Assembly (NCBI RefSeq): GCF_041435355.1
Contig: NZ_CP108442.1
Location: forward strand, 2,232,001 to 2,296,000
Reading direction: 5' to 3'
Source: Streptomyces sp. NBC_01276
GTDB taxonomy: Bacteria > Actinomycetota > Actinomycetes > Streptomycetales > Streptomycetaceae
Length of the DNA stretch: 64,000 nucleotides
In this document: one piece after another, positions 8,866 through 16,684 of the stretch
How the letters are laid out: each line of letters begins with the position of its first letter
Numbering within the stretch: position 1 is the first letter of the stretch
The notes under the pieces: model-generated
Told to the model about the DNA's origin: nothing
The model's input: only the letters and a program-made list of their open reading frames with translations
Databases searched by the model: none
Position numbers and translations under genes: made by a program

Positions 8866-9816
8866 CTATGCGAACGCCGTGCCCCGACGGCGCCCAAGGC
8901 GTCCGCGCCGCCGACCGGTTCGCGCCGGATCCGGCACCTGCAGGAAGGTCGCCGGCTGTTCCAGCCTGCGCCAGTGGTCGAAGGGCCAGGCGATCACCAC
9001 CGCCTGCCCGACCACGCCGTTCTCGTCGATCGTGCCGTCGAAGGCCTCGTCGAGGTGGTAACGGGAGTCGGCCGAATTGGCGCGGTGGTCACCCATCACG
9101 AAGAGACGTCCCTTCGGCACGTGCACCTCGAAACGGATCTCGGACGGGGCGTTGCCCGGTGACACGTACGGCTCATCGAGCGGCGCGCCGTTGACGGTCA
9201 CCCGGCCCCGCGCGTCGCAGCACTTCACGGTGTCCCCGCCGACGCCGACGACCCGCTTGATGAGGTCCTGCTCGTCGGCGGACGGCAGCAGGCCGATGAA
9301 GGTCAGGGCCTCCTTGATCTGCTTGATCCCGGCAGGGTCCTGGTCCGGCTGGGCGGCCTCGCCCTTGAGCCAGCCTCCCGGGTCCTTGAACACGACGACG
9401 TCGCCGCGTTCGACCTTGGAGCCGAACCACGGGGTGAGCTTGTCCACCAGCACCCGGTCGCCGATCCGGATCGTCTGCTCCATCGAGCCGGACGGGATGA
9501 AGAACGCCTGCACCAGGAAGGTCTTGAGCAGCAGCGCGATGCACAGGGCGACGACCACCAGCAGCGGGAGCTCGCCCGCCCGGCGGGTGCGCCGGCGCCG
9601 CCGGACCCGGCGCGCCAGCCGGCGCCGCTCGGCCCGGCCACCGGGCTCCGGCGCGGCGGGTTCCTCCCCGGAGCCCCCGGAGGAAGCGGACCCGGACCCG
9701 GACTCGGACGCGGACCCGGGGGAAGGAGCGGGCTCGGGAGCGGGCCGCGCGGCCGGATCCGGTTCCGGCTCGCGCCCCTTGTCCCGACCGCCCCTCGGGC
9801 GTCCCCGGCTACCCAT
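8866..9816 (-). CDS. sipX: Type I signal peptidase (SipX-like)
   Basis: 316 residues. A long N-terminal cytoplasmic region is rich in Pro, Glu, Gly, Ser and Arg and ends in an Arg cluster. One membrane anchor follows (ELPLLVVVALCIALLLKTFL). The catalytic Ser is in IPSGSMEQTI, the Lys in IKRVVGVGGDTV, and the GDHRANSADSR box is intact. The C-terminus is Arg-rich and lacks a second membrane segment. Its ATG lies 8 bp inside the 3' end of sipW without a clear ribosome-binding site of its own, so translation is probably coupled. Confidence 0.92.
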   Translation of the reverse strand: MGSRGRPRGGRDKGREPEPDPAARPAPEPAPSPGSASESGSGSASSGGSGEEPAAPEPGGRAERRRLARRVRRRRRTRRAGELPLLVVVALCIALLLKTFLVQAFFIPSGSMEQTIRIGDRVLVDKLTPWFGSKVERGDVVVFKDPGGWLKGEAAQPDQDPAGIKQIKEALTFIGLLPSADEQDLIKRVVGVGGDTVKCCDARGRVTVNGAPLDEPYVSPGNAPSEIRFEVHVPKGRLFVMGDHRANSADSRYHLDEAFDGTIDENGVVGQAVVIAWPFDHWRRLEQPATFLQVPDPARTGRRRGRLGRRRGTAFA

Positions 9817-10591
9817 GGGAGCCGCCGCCGACCCGGGACCACGCCCCCGCGCCGTCAGGCAGCGAGCCCCAGCGCGTCACCGGCCAGCCGAGCCAGTCGG
9901 CCCGTCCGATCACCTTCTCCACCGGCACCATCCCGCCGCCCGGCTCCCCCAGGTGGTCCCGGGAGTCACGGGACTGGGAGCGGTGGTCGCCCATGACCCA
10001 CAGGGTCCCCAGCGGGACCACGATCCGGAAGGGCACCGCGGAGGGCGCGTCACCCGGGTGGAGGTAGGGCTCGTCGACCGCGACCCCGTTGACCTTGATC
10101 CGGCCGGCCACGTCGCAGCACACCACGTCGTCCCCGCCGACGCCCACGACCCGCTTCACGAAGTCCGTCTCCGCGGGCTCCGCGAGCCCGAGCGCCGAGA
10201 ACGCGCCGTGGACGGCCTCGCCGACCGGGTTGCCCGCGGGACGTTCGCGCACGAAGGAGCCGGTCCCGTCGAAGACGACCACGTCCCCGCGCTTCGGCTC
10301 CTGGCCGAAACGGTACGCCAGCTTGTTGACCAGGACCCGGTCCCCGACCTTCAGGGTCGGCTCCATCGAGCGGCTGGGGATCAGGAACGGCTGGACCACG
10401 AAGTCGGCGAACAGCAGCAGGAAGACGGTGCAGGCCACACCGAGCAGCCCCGCCCGGCGCCAGGACGACGAGCGTCCGCCCCATCCGGAAAACCGTCCGG
10501 AAAACCGTCCGGAAAACGCAGAACGCGGCCCCTCCTCCCCCTGCTCGGGGGAGGAGTGGCCGCGCTGTGTGAGCTCTGCTTCGGTGTCCAT
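9809..10591 (-). CDS. sipW: Type I signal peptidase (SipW-like, first of four in tandem)
   Basis: 260 residues. Anchor LLGVACTVFLLLFADFVV, catalytic Ser75 in IPSRSMEPTL, Lys146 in VKRVVGVGGDDV, and GDHRSQSRDSR near the end. No C-terminal membrane segment. The N-terminus contains a short peptide repeat (FSGRFSGRFSGW) coded by a triplicated 12-bp unit, and a strong hairpin lies in the same stretch. It starts 45 bp after the rplS stop, so the sip operon may be read through from rplS. Confidence 0.92.
   Translation of the reverse strand: MDTEAELTQRGHSSPEQGEEGPRSAFSGRFSGRFSGWGGRSSSWRRAGLLGVACTVFLLLFADFVVQPFLIPSRSMEPTLKVGDRVLVNKLAYRFGQEPKRGDVVVFDGTGSFVRERPAGNPVGEAVHGAFSALGLAEPAETDFVKRVVGVGGDDVVCCDVAGRIKVNGVAVDEPYLHPGDAPSAVPFRIVVPLGTLWVMGDHRSQSRDSRDHLGEPGGGMVPVEKVIGRADWLGWPVTRWGSLPDGAGAWSRVGGGSHG
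10525..10563 (-). terminator. Strong stem-loop inside the sipW start region (possible rplS terminator or attenuator)
   Basis: GCGGCC (10525-10530) pairs with GGCCGC (10558-10563) and CTCCTCCCC (10532-10540) with GGGGAGGAG (10548-10556), with one mismatch between. On the minus strand it lies within sipW codons ~10-22, 73-111 nt downstream of the rplS stop, followed by TTCTGCGTTTTCC. Confidence 0.45.
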
Positions 10592-10635
10592 CGGGGGCGA
10601 GCCTATCCGGCCTTCCCGTGGACCCGGAGAGGAGA

Positions 10636-10986
10636 TCAGCGGTCGCGCTTCTCCTTGATCTTCGCGGCCTTGCCGCGGAGCTCACGGAGGAAGTACAGCT
10701 TGGCGCGACGCACGTCACCGCGGGTGACGAGCTCGATCTTCTCGAAGATCGGGGAGTGCACGGGGAAGGTGCGCTCGACGCCGACGCTGAAGGAGACCTT
10801 GCGAACGGTGAAGGTCTCGGAGACGCCAGAGCCCTGGCGACGGATGACAACGCCCTTGAACTGCTGGATACGGGAGCGGTTGCCCTCGATCACGCGGACG
10901 TGCACGTTGATCGTGTCACCCGGGCGGAAGGCCGGGACGTCCGTGCGCAGGGAGGCGGCGTTGACGCCATCGAGCAGGTGAGACAT
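10636..10986 (-). CDS. rplS: 50S ribosomal protein L19
   Basis: 116 residues, the normal length. L19 lies at the 30S-50S interface. Family signatures: [24 protein letters not shown] and [17 protein letters not shown], with a basic C-terminus ending [11 protein letters not shown] at 10986 chosen because proteins of this family start M-S-H-L-L-D. Downstream gene of the rimM-trmD-rplS group. Confidence 0.97.
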   Translation of the reverse strand: MSHLLDGVNAASLRTDVPAFRPGDTINVHVRVIEGNRSRIQQFKGVVIRRQGSGVSETFTVRKVSFSVGVERTFPVHSPIFEKIELVTRGDVRRAKLYFLRELRGKAAKIKEKRDR

Positions 10987-11119
10987 GTTCTTCGTCTGCT
11001 TTCTTCGCACGACGCCACAGGTCGCCGGTGCGGATTTCCGTAGAGAATTCGGGAGCCGTGGCACTTCGCGGACGACGGTCCCCCTGTGGCAGGGGCGTAC
11101 GCGAGCACACAGCAGCCGC

Positions 11120-11941
11120 CTATTCTTCCACGGCCTGCGGCCTGCGCCAAAATCGGCCGTCGGCGGTGGGCTTCCAGCCCAGGATGCTCAGGATCTCCCG
11201 GTCCTTCTTGTCGAAGGCGGAGGCATCGCAGCGCTCGATCAGGTCCGGGCGGTTGCGCGCCGTCCGGCGGAAGGCCTCGTCCCGGCGCCACCGTGCGATC
11301 TTCCCGTGGTGGCCGCTGAGCAGCACCTCGGGGATCCCGCGCCCGCGCCACTGCGGGGGCTTGGTGTAGACGGGGCCCTCCAGCAGGTTGGCCATCTCGC
11401 CGGGCGCGAAGGAGTCGTCGCGGTGCGATTCCGCATTGCCGAGCACCCCCGGCAGGAGCCGGGCCACGGCCTCCGTGACGACCAGGACGGCGGCCTCGCC
11501 GCCCGCCAGGACGTAATCGCCGATGGAGACCTCGTAGACCGGCATCCGCGTCGCGTACTCGTCGATGACGCGGCGGTCGATGCCCTCGTACCGGGCCGGG
11601 GTGAAGATGAGCCACGGGCGCTCGGAGAGCTCGACGGCCAGTTCCTGGGTGAAGGGACGGCCGCTGGGCGTCGGGACGACCAGGACCGGACCGCGGGCTC
11701 CCGTCTCGTAGCCGTCGGCGAGTGCCGAATCCAGGGCCTCGCCCCACGGGTCGGTCTTCATGACCATGCCCGGTCCGCCGCCGTACGGGGTGTCGTCGAC
11801 CGTGTTGTGCCGGTCGTACGTCCAGTCCCGCAGGTCGTGAACGTGTACGTCGAGCTGGCCGCGCGCCCGCGCCTTGCCGACGAGGGAGACGTTCAGCGGC
11901 TCCAGGTACTCGGGGAAGATCGTGACGACGTCCAGCCGCAT
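11120..11941 (-). CDS. trmD: tRNA (guanine-N1)-methyltransferase TrmD
   Basis: 273 residues. TrmD methylates G37 of tRNAs using S-adenosylmethionine and prevents +1 frameshifting. The knotted SPOUT core is visible: [39 protein letters not shown] and [16 protein letters not shown]. Its ATG shares one base with the rimM stop (TGATG), so it is translationally coupled to rimM. Confidence 0.97.
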   Translation of the reverse strand: MRLDVVTIFPEYLEPLNVSLVGKARARGQLDVHVHDLRDWTYDRHNTVDDTPYGGGPGMVMKTDPWGEALDSALADGYETGARGPVLVVPTPSGRPFTQELAVELSERPWLIFTPARYEGIDRRVIDEYATRMPVYEVSIGDYVLAGGEAAVLVVTEAVARLLPGVLGNAESHRDDSFAPGEMANLLEGPVYTKPPQWRGRGIPEVLLSGHHGKIARWRRDEAFRRTARNRPDLIERCDASAFDKKDREILSILGWKPTADGRFWRRPQAVEE

Positions 11942-12504
11942 CAGGCGTCGTCCCCGCCCTCGGCCCCGGCGTCGCGCGTCGACACGATCTCGGCGCGGTC
12001 GTCGATCAGCCCGGGCGGCGGGGTGATGACGCAGCGCTGCTCCTCCAGGTCGATCTCGGCGACGATCTCCTCGACGAAGGGGATCATGACCTCGCTGCCG
12101 TCCGGGCGCTCGACGATGAAGAGGTCCTGGGAGGGCAGGTGGGAGATCTCCGTGATCCGGCCGACCTCCGTGCCGTCCTCGAGCACCACGTCCAGGTCCA
12201 TCAGCTGGTGGTCGTAGTACTCGTCGGGCTCCTCCGGCAGCTCCGCCGGGTCGACGTCGGCGATCAGCAGGATGTTGCGCAGCGCCTCGGCGCCGGTGCG
12301 GTCCTTGACGCCCGCGAAGCGGAGCAGGAGCCGGCTGCTGTGCACCCGGCCCGCCTCGATGGTCAGCGGACCCGCCGACGCCGGGTCGGTCCGCAGGACG
12401 GCACCGGGGCTGAGCCGGAGCTCCGGCTCGTCCGTCCGCACCTCGACGGTGACCTCACCCTTGATCCCGTGGGCGCGGCCGATCCGCGCGACTACCAGCT
12501 CCAC
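11941..12504 (-). CDS. rimM: Ribosome maturation factor RimM
   Basis: 187 residues. RimM binds S19 and helps 30S head maturation. Motifs: [19 protein letters not shown] at the N-terminus (RimM beta-barrel) and the PRC-barrel part with [14 protein letters not shown] and MIPFVEEIV. The acidic C-terminal tail is common in actinobacteria. Coupled to trmD by TGATG. A terminator separates it from khpA, so rimM-trmD-rplS may be partly independent of rpsP-khpA. Confidence 0.95.
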   Translation of the reverse strand: MELVVARIGRAHGIKGEVTVEVRTDEPELRLSPGAVLRTDPASAGPLTIEAGRVHSSRLLLRFAGVKDRTGAEALRNILLIADVDPAELPEEPDEYYDHQLMDLDVVLEDGTEVGRITEISHLPSQDLFIVERPDGSEVMIPFVEEIVAEIDLEEQRCVITPPPGLIDDRAEIVSTRDAGAEGGDDA

Positions 12505-12617
12505 TGTGCGTCTCTTCCCCTTTTCACGGCCGGACCGCCGCCGCTCGCGCGGAGGTGGTACCTCCGCGTCGTGGTTTCTCCATCAATGGTCGCTCTGCTC
12601 ACGCGCAGAAACGACTC

Positions 12618-12652
12618 GGGCCGGGGAGGGCGACGAACGCCCTCCCCGGCCC
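12618..12652 (-). terminator. Terminator or attenuator between khpA and rimM
   Basis: Perfect 15-bp stem, arms 12618-12632 and 12638-12652 (GGGCCGGGGAGGGCG), loop ACGAA. On the minus strand it lies 20 nt after the khpA stop. Confidence 0.7.
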
Positions 12653-12671
12653 GTGCCGGTGATTCAAATGC

Positions 12672-12911
12672 TCAGCGGACCTGGTCCACGTCGACGAGGT
12701 CGACGCGGATCCCACGGCCGCCGATGGCGCCCACGACGGTACGCAGCGCACGTGCGGTGCGGCCGTTGCGGCCGATCACCTTCCCGAGGTCTTCCGGGTG
12801 GACCCGGACCTCGAGCACCTGTCCGCGGCGCAGGTTGCGCGAGGCGACCTGCACGTCGTCGGGGTTGTCCACAATGCCCTTCACGAGGTGCTCAAGAGCC
12901 TCCTCGAGCAT
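12672..12911 (-). CDS. khpA: KH-domain RNA-binding protein KhpA
   Basis: 79 residues. A single KH domain with the GxxG loop in LGKVIGRNGRTARALRTVV. KhpA proteins bind RNA, often with KhpB, and affect cell-size control and ribosome assembly in Gram-positives. It starts 2 bp after the rpsP stop codon, the usual rpsP-khpA arrangement. Confidence 0.92.
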   Translation of the reverse strand: MLEEALEHLVKGIVDNPDDVQVASRNLRRGQVLEVRVHPEDLGKVIGRNGRTARALRTVVGAIGGRGIRVDLVDVDQVR

Positions 12912-12913
12912 GA

Positions 12914-13354
12914 TCAGGCCTCGGTCGACTCGGCGGCGGCCTCAGCCTCGTCCGCCTTCTTGTCGGCCTTCTTGGCCTTCTGCGTGATGGCCTCGCCCTT
13001 GGTCTCGCCGATGCCCTCGAGGGCCTTGGCGAACTCGTCGAAGGAGCGACGCTTGCTCTCCTTCGTCGCCGGCTGGAGCAGCGGCGCGGGGGCCGGGAGG
13101 CCCTTGTGCGCCTGCCAGTCACCGGTCAGCTTCAGGATGGCGAGAACGGCCTCGGTGGGCTGGGCGCCAACGGACAGCCAGTACTGCGCACGCTCGGCGT
13201 TGACCTCGATGCGCGACGGGTTGTACGTCGGGTGGTAGATACCGATCTCTTCGATCGCGCGACCGTCACGGCGGGTGCGGGCGTCGGCGACGACGATGCG
13301 GTAGTGCGGCTGGCGAATCTTGCCGAGGCGCTTGAGCTTGATCTTGACTGCCAC
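12914..13354 (-). CDS. rpsP: 30S ribosomal protein S16
   Basis: 146 residues. Core S16 sequence [19 protein letters not shown] then [18 protein letters not shown] long C-terminal extension rich in Lys, Ala and Glu follows (from about residue 90), as in other Streptomyces S16 proteins. GTG at 13354 is chosen because the family starts (M/V)AVKI; CAGGAGA lies 11 nt upstream. First gene of the rpsP-khpA-rimM-trmD-rplS group; its promoter should lie in 13355-13621. Confidence 0.96.
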   Translation of the reverse strand: MAVKIKLKRLGKIRQPHYRIVVADARTRRDGRAIEEIGIYHPTYNPSRIEVNAERAQYWLSVGAQPTEAVLAILKLTGDWQAHKGLPAPAPLLQPATKESKRRSFDEFAKALEGIGETKGEAITQKAKKADKKADEAEAAAESTEA

Positions 13355-13621
13355 TGGAGTGGTGTCTCCTGAACTTGACGTGGTTGGGCACATGAGATGC
13401 CACGTGGGGTTGCGGTACTCGGGTGCCCGATGGACGCGTCAGCCGGAGGAGAGAGGGGTCCTATGCGACTGTCGAGTACAGCTGTCCATTGTGCCACATG
13501 CCTGCGGCGCTTCTCACGGGGAGGGGCGATCGGTGGCGTGCGGCAGCACGCCACCTGGCCGCCGCCCCGTCGGCGGGCCCACGCCCGACCGCCGCCCCCG
13601 TACGGCCGTGGGGCCGCGGGC

Positions 13622-14221
13622 TCAGGAGGCGGCCGCCGAAACCGCGACCTCGGGGATGCGGAACGGCTTCATGCAGCCGCCGCACACGATCGGCGCCTGG
13701 GCCAGCACGGACGGGACCACCCGGACGTTGCGCCCGCAGTCGCAGACCGCCTTGACCCGTACGCCGCCGCCGGAGGAGCCGTGCCGGGCGGCCGGACCGC
13801 GGAAGCTGCGCTTGGTGTCGGCGGCCGTGGCCGCCGTGTGCGCCTTCAGTGCGCGCTGGAGCCGCTCCATGGTGGGGCGGTAGCGCTTCTTGGCCTCGGG
13901 ATTGAGGGAGACCAGGGAGAACCCGCTGCTGGCGTGCGGCTCCTCCGAGTGGTCCAGCCCCATCTCCTCGGCGATCGCCAGGAATCTGCGGTTGTGGTAG
14001 CGGCCGGCTCGCGAGGTGTCACGGACACCGCGGGCGGCGGCGATGCCGTGGACTGCCTCGTGCAGCAGTCGCTCGAAGGAGAGTTCCGCGCCGCAGGCGG
14101 ACGAGGACTCTCCGATCAGGGACTCGGGCGCGGCAAGGTCAGGCAGCTCGGGGTGGTACCGCTGAATGTCGGCCCACGCCTGCGCCAGCTCTGCGGCGAG
14201 AACAGGTGGTGTCGTGCTCAC
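13622..14221 (-). CDS. SprT-like zinc metalloprotease domain protein with C-terminal zinc ribbon
   Basis: 199 residues. The motif HEAVHGIAAARG gives an HExxH zinc site, and the following SRAGRYHNRRFLAIAEEMGL is the pattern seen in SprT-like proteins. The C-terminal 45 residues carry CDCG and CGGC, a likely four-Cys zinc ribbon. SprT/Spartan proteins are linked to DNA-protein crosslink repair, but no function is shown for this actinobacterial branch. The GTG at 14221 overlaps the stop of a 16-codon minus-strand frame by four bases (GTGA); an ATG at 14284 in the same frame is an alternative start. It lies alone between rpsP and proS. Confidence 0.7.
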   Translation of the reverse strand: MSTTPPVLAAELAQAWADIQRYHPELPDLAAPESLIGESSSACGAELSFERLLHEAVHGIAAARGVRDTSRAGRYHNRRFLAIAEEMGLDHSEEPHASSGFSLVSLNPEAKKRYRPTMERLQRALKAHTAATAADTKRSFRGPAARHGSSGGGVRVKAVCDCGRNVRVVPSVLAQAPIVCGGCMKPFRIPEVAVSAAAS

Positions 14222-14425
14222 GTCGTGACAACGAGCCGGGGTGCCCCGGTGTTCCGATTCCGGGCCATTCCAAATTTTTTGCACGTACCAGTCAGTTCAC
14301 TCTGATGCGTCCCGACGAGGACGGGTGCGTAGATCTCAGGATGAGTCGGTACGTAACGAAGACCGGCAATGGCCACGCCCCCGGCGCGCGGCCGAAGCCG
14401 CACGCCGGGGGCGTGATGCAGTGCG

Positions 14426-15838
14426 TCAGTACGAGCGCGCGACGATGGCGAGGGTACCGGGAGCGTCGTCCGTCTCCGGAACCGACCCGTCCGCCGCGAT
14501 CAGGCAGCGTACGGAGACGGCCTGCTCGGCCAGCTTGGCCTCGCCCTCGGGGCCCAGGTCGGCCCACGGGATGCGCGCCCAGCCGCCGGCGACGGCGGCC
14601 TCGGCGGCCTCCTCGATGGTCGAGACGTCCGACGTACGGGCCTCGCGGCGCTCGCGGGACTCGCGCAGCAGCTGCGCCTGGTCCTCTTCGAGGACCTTGG
14701 GCAGCAGGTCGGCGAGGGCGTCGATCTGCACGGGGGTCTTCCCGCCCGGGATCCGGCGGGCCAGCATCGCGGTGCCGGCCTCCAGGTCGCGGGGGCCGAT
14801 CTCGATGCGGACCGGTACGCCCTTGAGCTCCCAGTCCACGGCGCGACGGCCGAAGGGGGTGTCGACGCGGTCGTCGACCTGGACGCGGATGCCGGCGGCC
14901 TTCAGCTGCGCGCCCAGCTCGCGGACCTTCGCCACGGCCTCGTCGCCCTTGATCGCCATGACGACGACCTGGACGTGCGCGAGGCGCGGCGGGACGCGCA
15001 GGCCGTTGTCGTCACCGTGGGACATGATCAGACCGCCGACCATGCGGGTCGAGACGCCCCACGAGGTCTGCCAGACCAGCTCCTGCTTGCCTTCCTTCGA
15101 CAGGTACTGGGTGTTGAAGGCCTTGGCGAAGTTGGTGCCGAGCTCGTGGCTCGTACCCAGCTGGAGCGCCTTGCCGTCGCCCATCATGCCTTCGAGGGTG
15201 AGGGTGTTGATGGCGCCGGCGAAGCGCTCCTTGGCGGTCTTGCGGCCGAGCACGACGTCGATGCCGAGCACGTTCGTCATGAAGTCGCCGTAGACGTCGC
15301 GGTGGATGCGGGCGGCGTATTCGCGGGCGTCCTCGTACGTCGCGTGGGCGGTGTGGCCCTCCTGCCAGAGGAACTCGCTCGTACGGAGGAACACGCGGGG
15401 GCGCATCTCCCAGCGGACCACGTTGGCCCACTGGTTGATCAGCAGGGGCAGGTCCCGGTAGCTCTGGACCCACTTGGAGAAGTAGTCGTTGATGATCGTC
15501 TCGGAGGTGGGCCGGACGACGACCGGCTCCTCCAGCTCCTTGCCGCCGCCGTGGGTGACGACCGCGAGCTCGGGGGCGAAGCCCTCGACGTGCTCGGCTT
15601 CCTTCGTCAGGTACGACTGCGGGATGAACAGCGGGAAGTACGCGTTCTGGGCACCCGCGTCCTTGATGCGGGCGTCCATCTCCTGCTGCATCCGCTCCCA
15701 CAGGCCGTAGCCGTACGGTCGGATGACCATCGTGCCGCGGACCGGACCGTTGTCGGCCAGCTCGGCCTTGTTGATCAGATCCTGGTACCAGCGGGGGAAA
15801 TCCTCCGCCTGCGGGGTGAGAACGGGTGCCTTTGCCAT
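14426..15838 (-). CDS. proS: Prolyl-tRNA synthetase, eukaryote/archaeal-type
   Basis: 470 residues. It charges tRNA-Pro. Class II motifs: motif 1/2 region RGTMVIRPYGYGLWERMQ and VRPTSETII, motif 2 WEMRPRVFLRTSEFLWQEGH, and the HGDDNGLRVPPRLA region. The chain lacks the ~180-residue editing insertion of the long bacterial enzyme (about 570 residues) and has the C-terminal zinc-like region without its usual Cys. This is the short eukaryote-like form. ATG at 15838. Confidence 0.94.
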   Translation of the reverse strand: MAKAPVLTPQAEDFPRWYQDLINKAELADNGPVRGTMVIRPYGYGLWERMQQEMDARIKDAGAQNAYFPLFIPQSYLTKEAEHVEGFAPELAVVTHGGGKELEEPVVVRPTSETIINDYFSKWVQSYRDLPLLINQWANVVRWEMRPRVFLRTSEFLWQEGHTAHATYEDAREYAARIHRDVYGDFMTNVLGIDVVLGRKTAKERFAGAINTLTLEGMMGDGKALQLGTSHELGTNFAKAFNTQYLSKEGKQELVWQTSWGVSTRMVGGLIMSHGDDNGLRVPPRLAHVQVVVMAIKGDEAVAKVRELGAQLKAAGIRVQVDDRVDTPFGRRAVDWELKGVPVRIEIGPRDLEAGTAMLARRIPGGKTPVQIDALADLLPKVLEEDQAQLLRESRERREARTSDVSTIEEAAEAAVAGGWARIPWADLGPEGEAKLAEQAVSVRCLIAADGSVPETDDAPGTLAIVARSY

Positions 15839-15969
15839 GGCGCGAATGGTACGGCGCCGGGCGCACCGAGCGTGAATCGGGTGGCGCACTCCTCTGGACG
15901 CGGGGGCGAATGGGGAGTTCCCTGGCAACGGGGGCAAGGGGGCGAGACGGAATCAGGAGCGCTCTTTCG

Positions 15970-16650
15970 ATGACACCGACGCCGACGGCGACGCTCGTCG
16001 CCCGGGACTGGGCGGAGATCCAGGAACGGATGCTGGTACCGCTGTACGAGGCGGTCTACGACCGGCTGGAGGTCGGGCCGGGCGACCGGCTGCTGGGCCT
16101 CGGCTGCGGGGCCGGGCTGCCCCTGCTGCTGGCCGCGGGCCGGGGCGCCGCCGCCACGGGCGTGGAGGCGGATCCGGCCCGCCGGGCGCTGGCCCGGGAG
16201 CGGCTGCTGGAGGTGGTGGCGGATCCCCCGGTGCCCGCCGCGCGGCCGTACGACGTACTGCTGGCGCTCTCGCCGGCGCCGGGCGCCCTCGCGGAGGCCC
16301 TGCCGGCGGTCCGGCGGGGCGGCGCGGTGGTGCTGGCCGACTGGGGTCCGGCGGAGCGCTGCACGGTTCCGGCGGTGCTGGGCGGCGGCCCGGCGGCCCG
16401 GGACCTGGACGAGCTGGTGGCGGAGGCGGGCCTGGTGCCCGACGGGTCGGGGCGGGTGTTCTGCCCGTTCGGGTACGCGGACGTGGACAGCGCCGTACGG
16501 GGTCTGCTGTCCACCGGGCTCTACGACGCGGCGGCCGATCCCGCGCTGGCGGAGAAGGAGCTGTCCGAGGCGCTTCACCCGTACGAGCGGACCGACGGAG
16601 CCGTCTGGCTGCCGAACATCTTCCGCTACGTCGTCGCCCGGGTGGCCTGA
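15970..16650 (+). CDS. Class I SAM-dependent methyltransferase
   Basis: 226 residues. Motif I of the Rossmann fold is LLGLGCGAGLPLLLA (about residues 41-55), followed by an acidic residue after strand 2 (VEADPARR). The substrate cannot be inferred. ATG at 15970; AGGAG lies 11 nt upstream. Divergent from proS and convergent with the FtsH-like gene. Composition is even more GC-rich than its neighbours. Confidence 0.8.
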   Translation: MTPTPTATLVARDWAEIQERMLVPLYEAVYDRLEVGPGDRLLGLGCGAGLPLLLAAGRGAAATGVEADPARRALARERLLEVVADPPVPAARPYDVLLALSPAPGALAEALPAVRRGGAVVLADWGPAERCTVPAVLGGGPAARDLDELVAEAGLVPDGSGRVFCPFGYADVDSAVRGLLSTGLYDAAADPALAEKELSEALHPYERTDGAVWLPNIFRYVVARVA

Positions 16651-16658
16651 CGGCGGCC

Positions 16659-16683
16659 GCCGGGCGGCCGCGGGCCGCCCGGC
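16659..16683. terminator. Bidirectional terminator between methyltransferase and FtsH-like genes
   Basis: Perfect 11-bp stem GCCGGGCGGCC, arms 16659-16669 and 16673-16683, loop GCG. It fills the gap between two convergent stop codons (16650 and 16685). Confidence 0.7.
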
Positions 16684-16684
16684 G

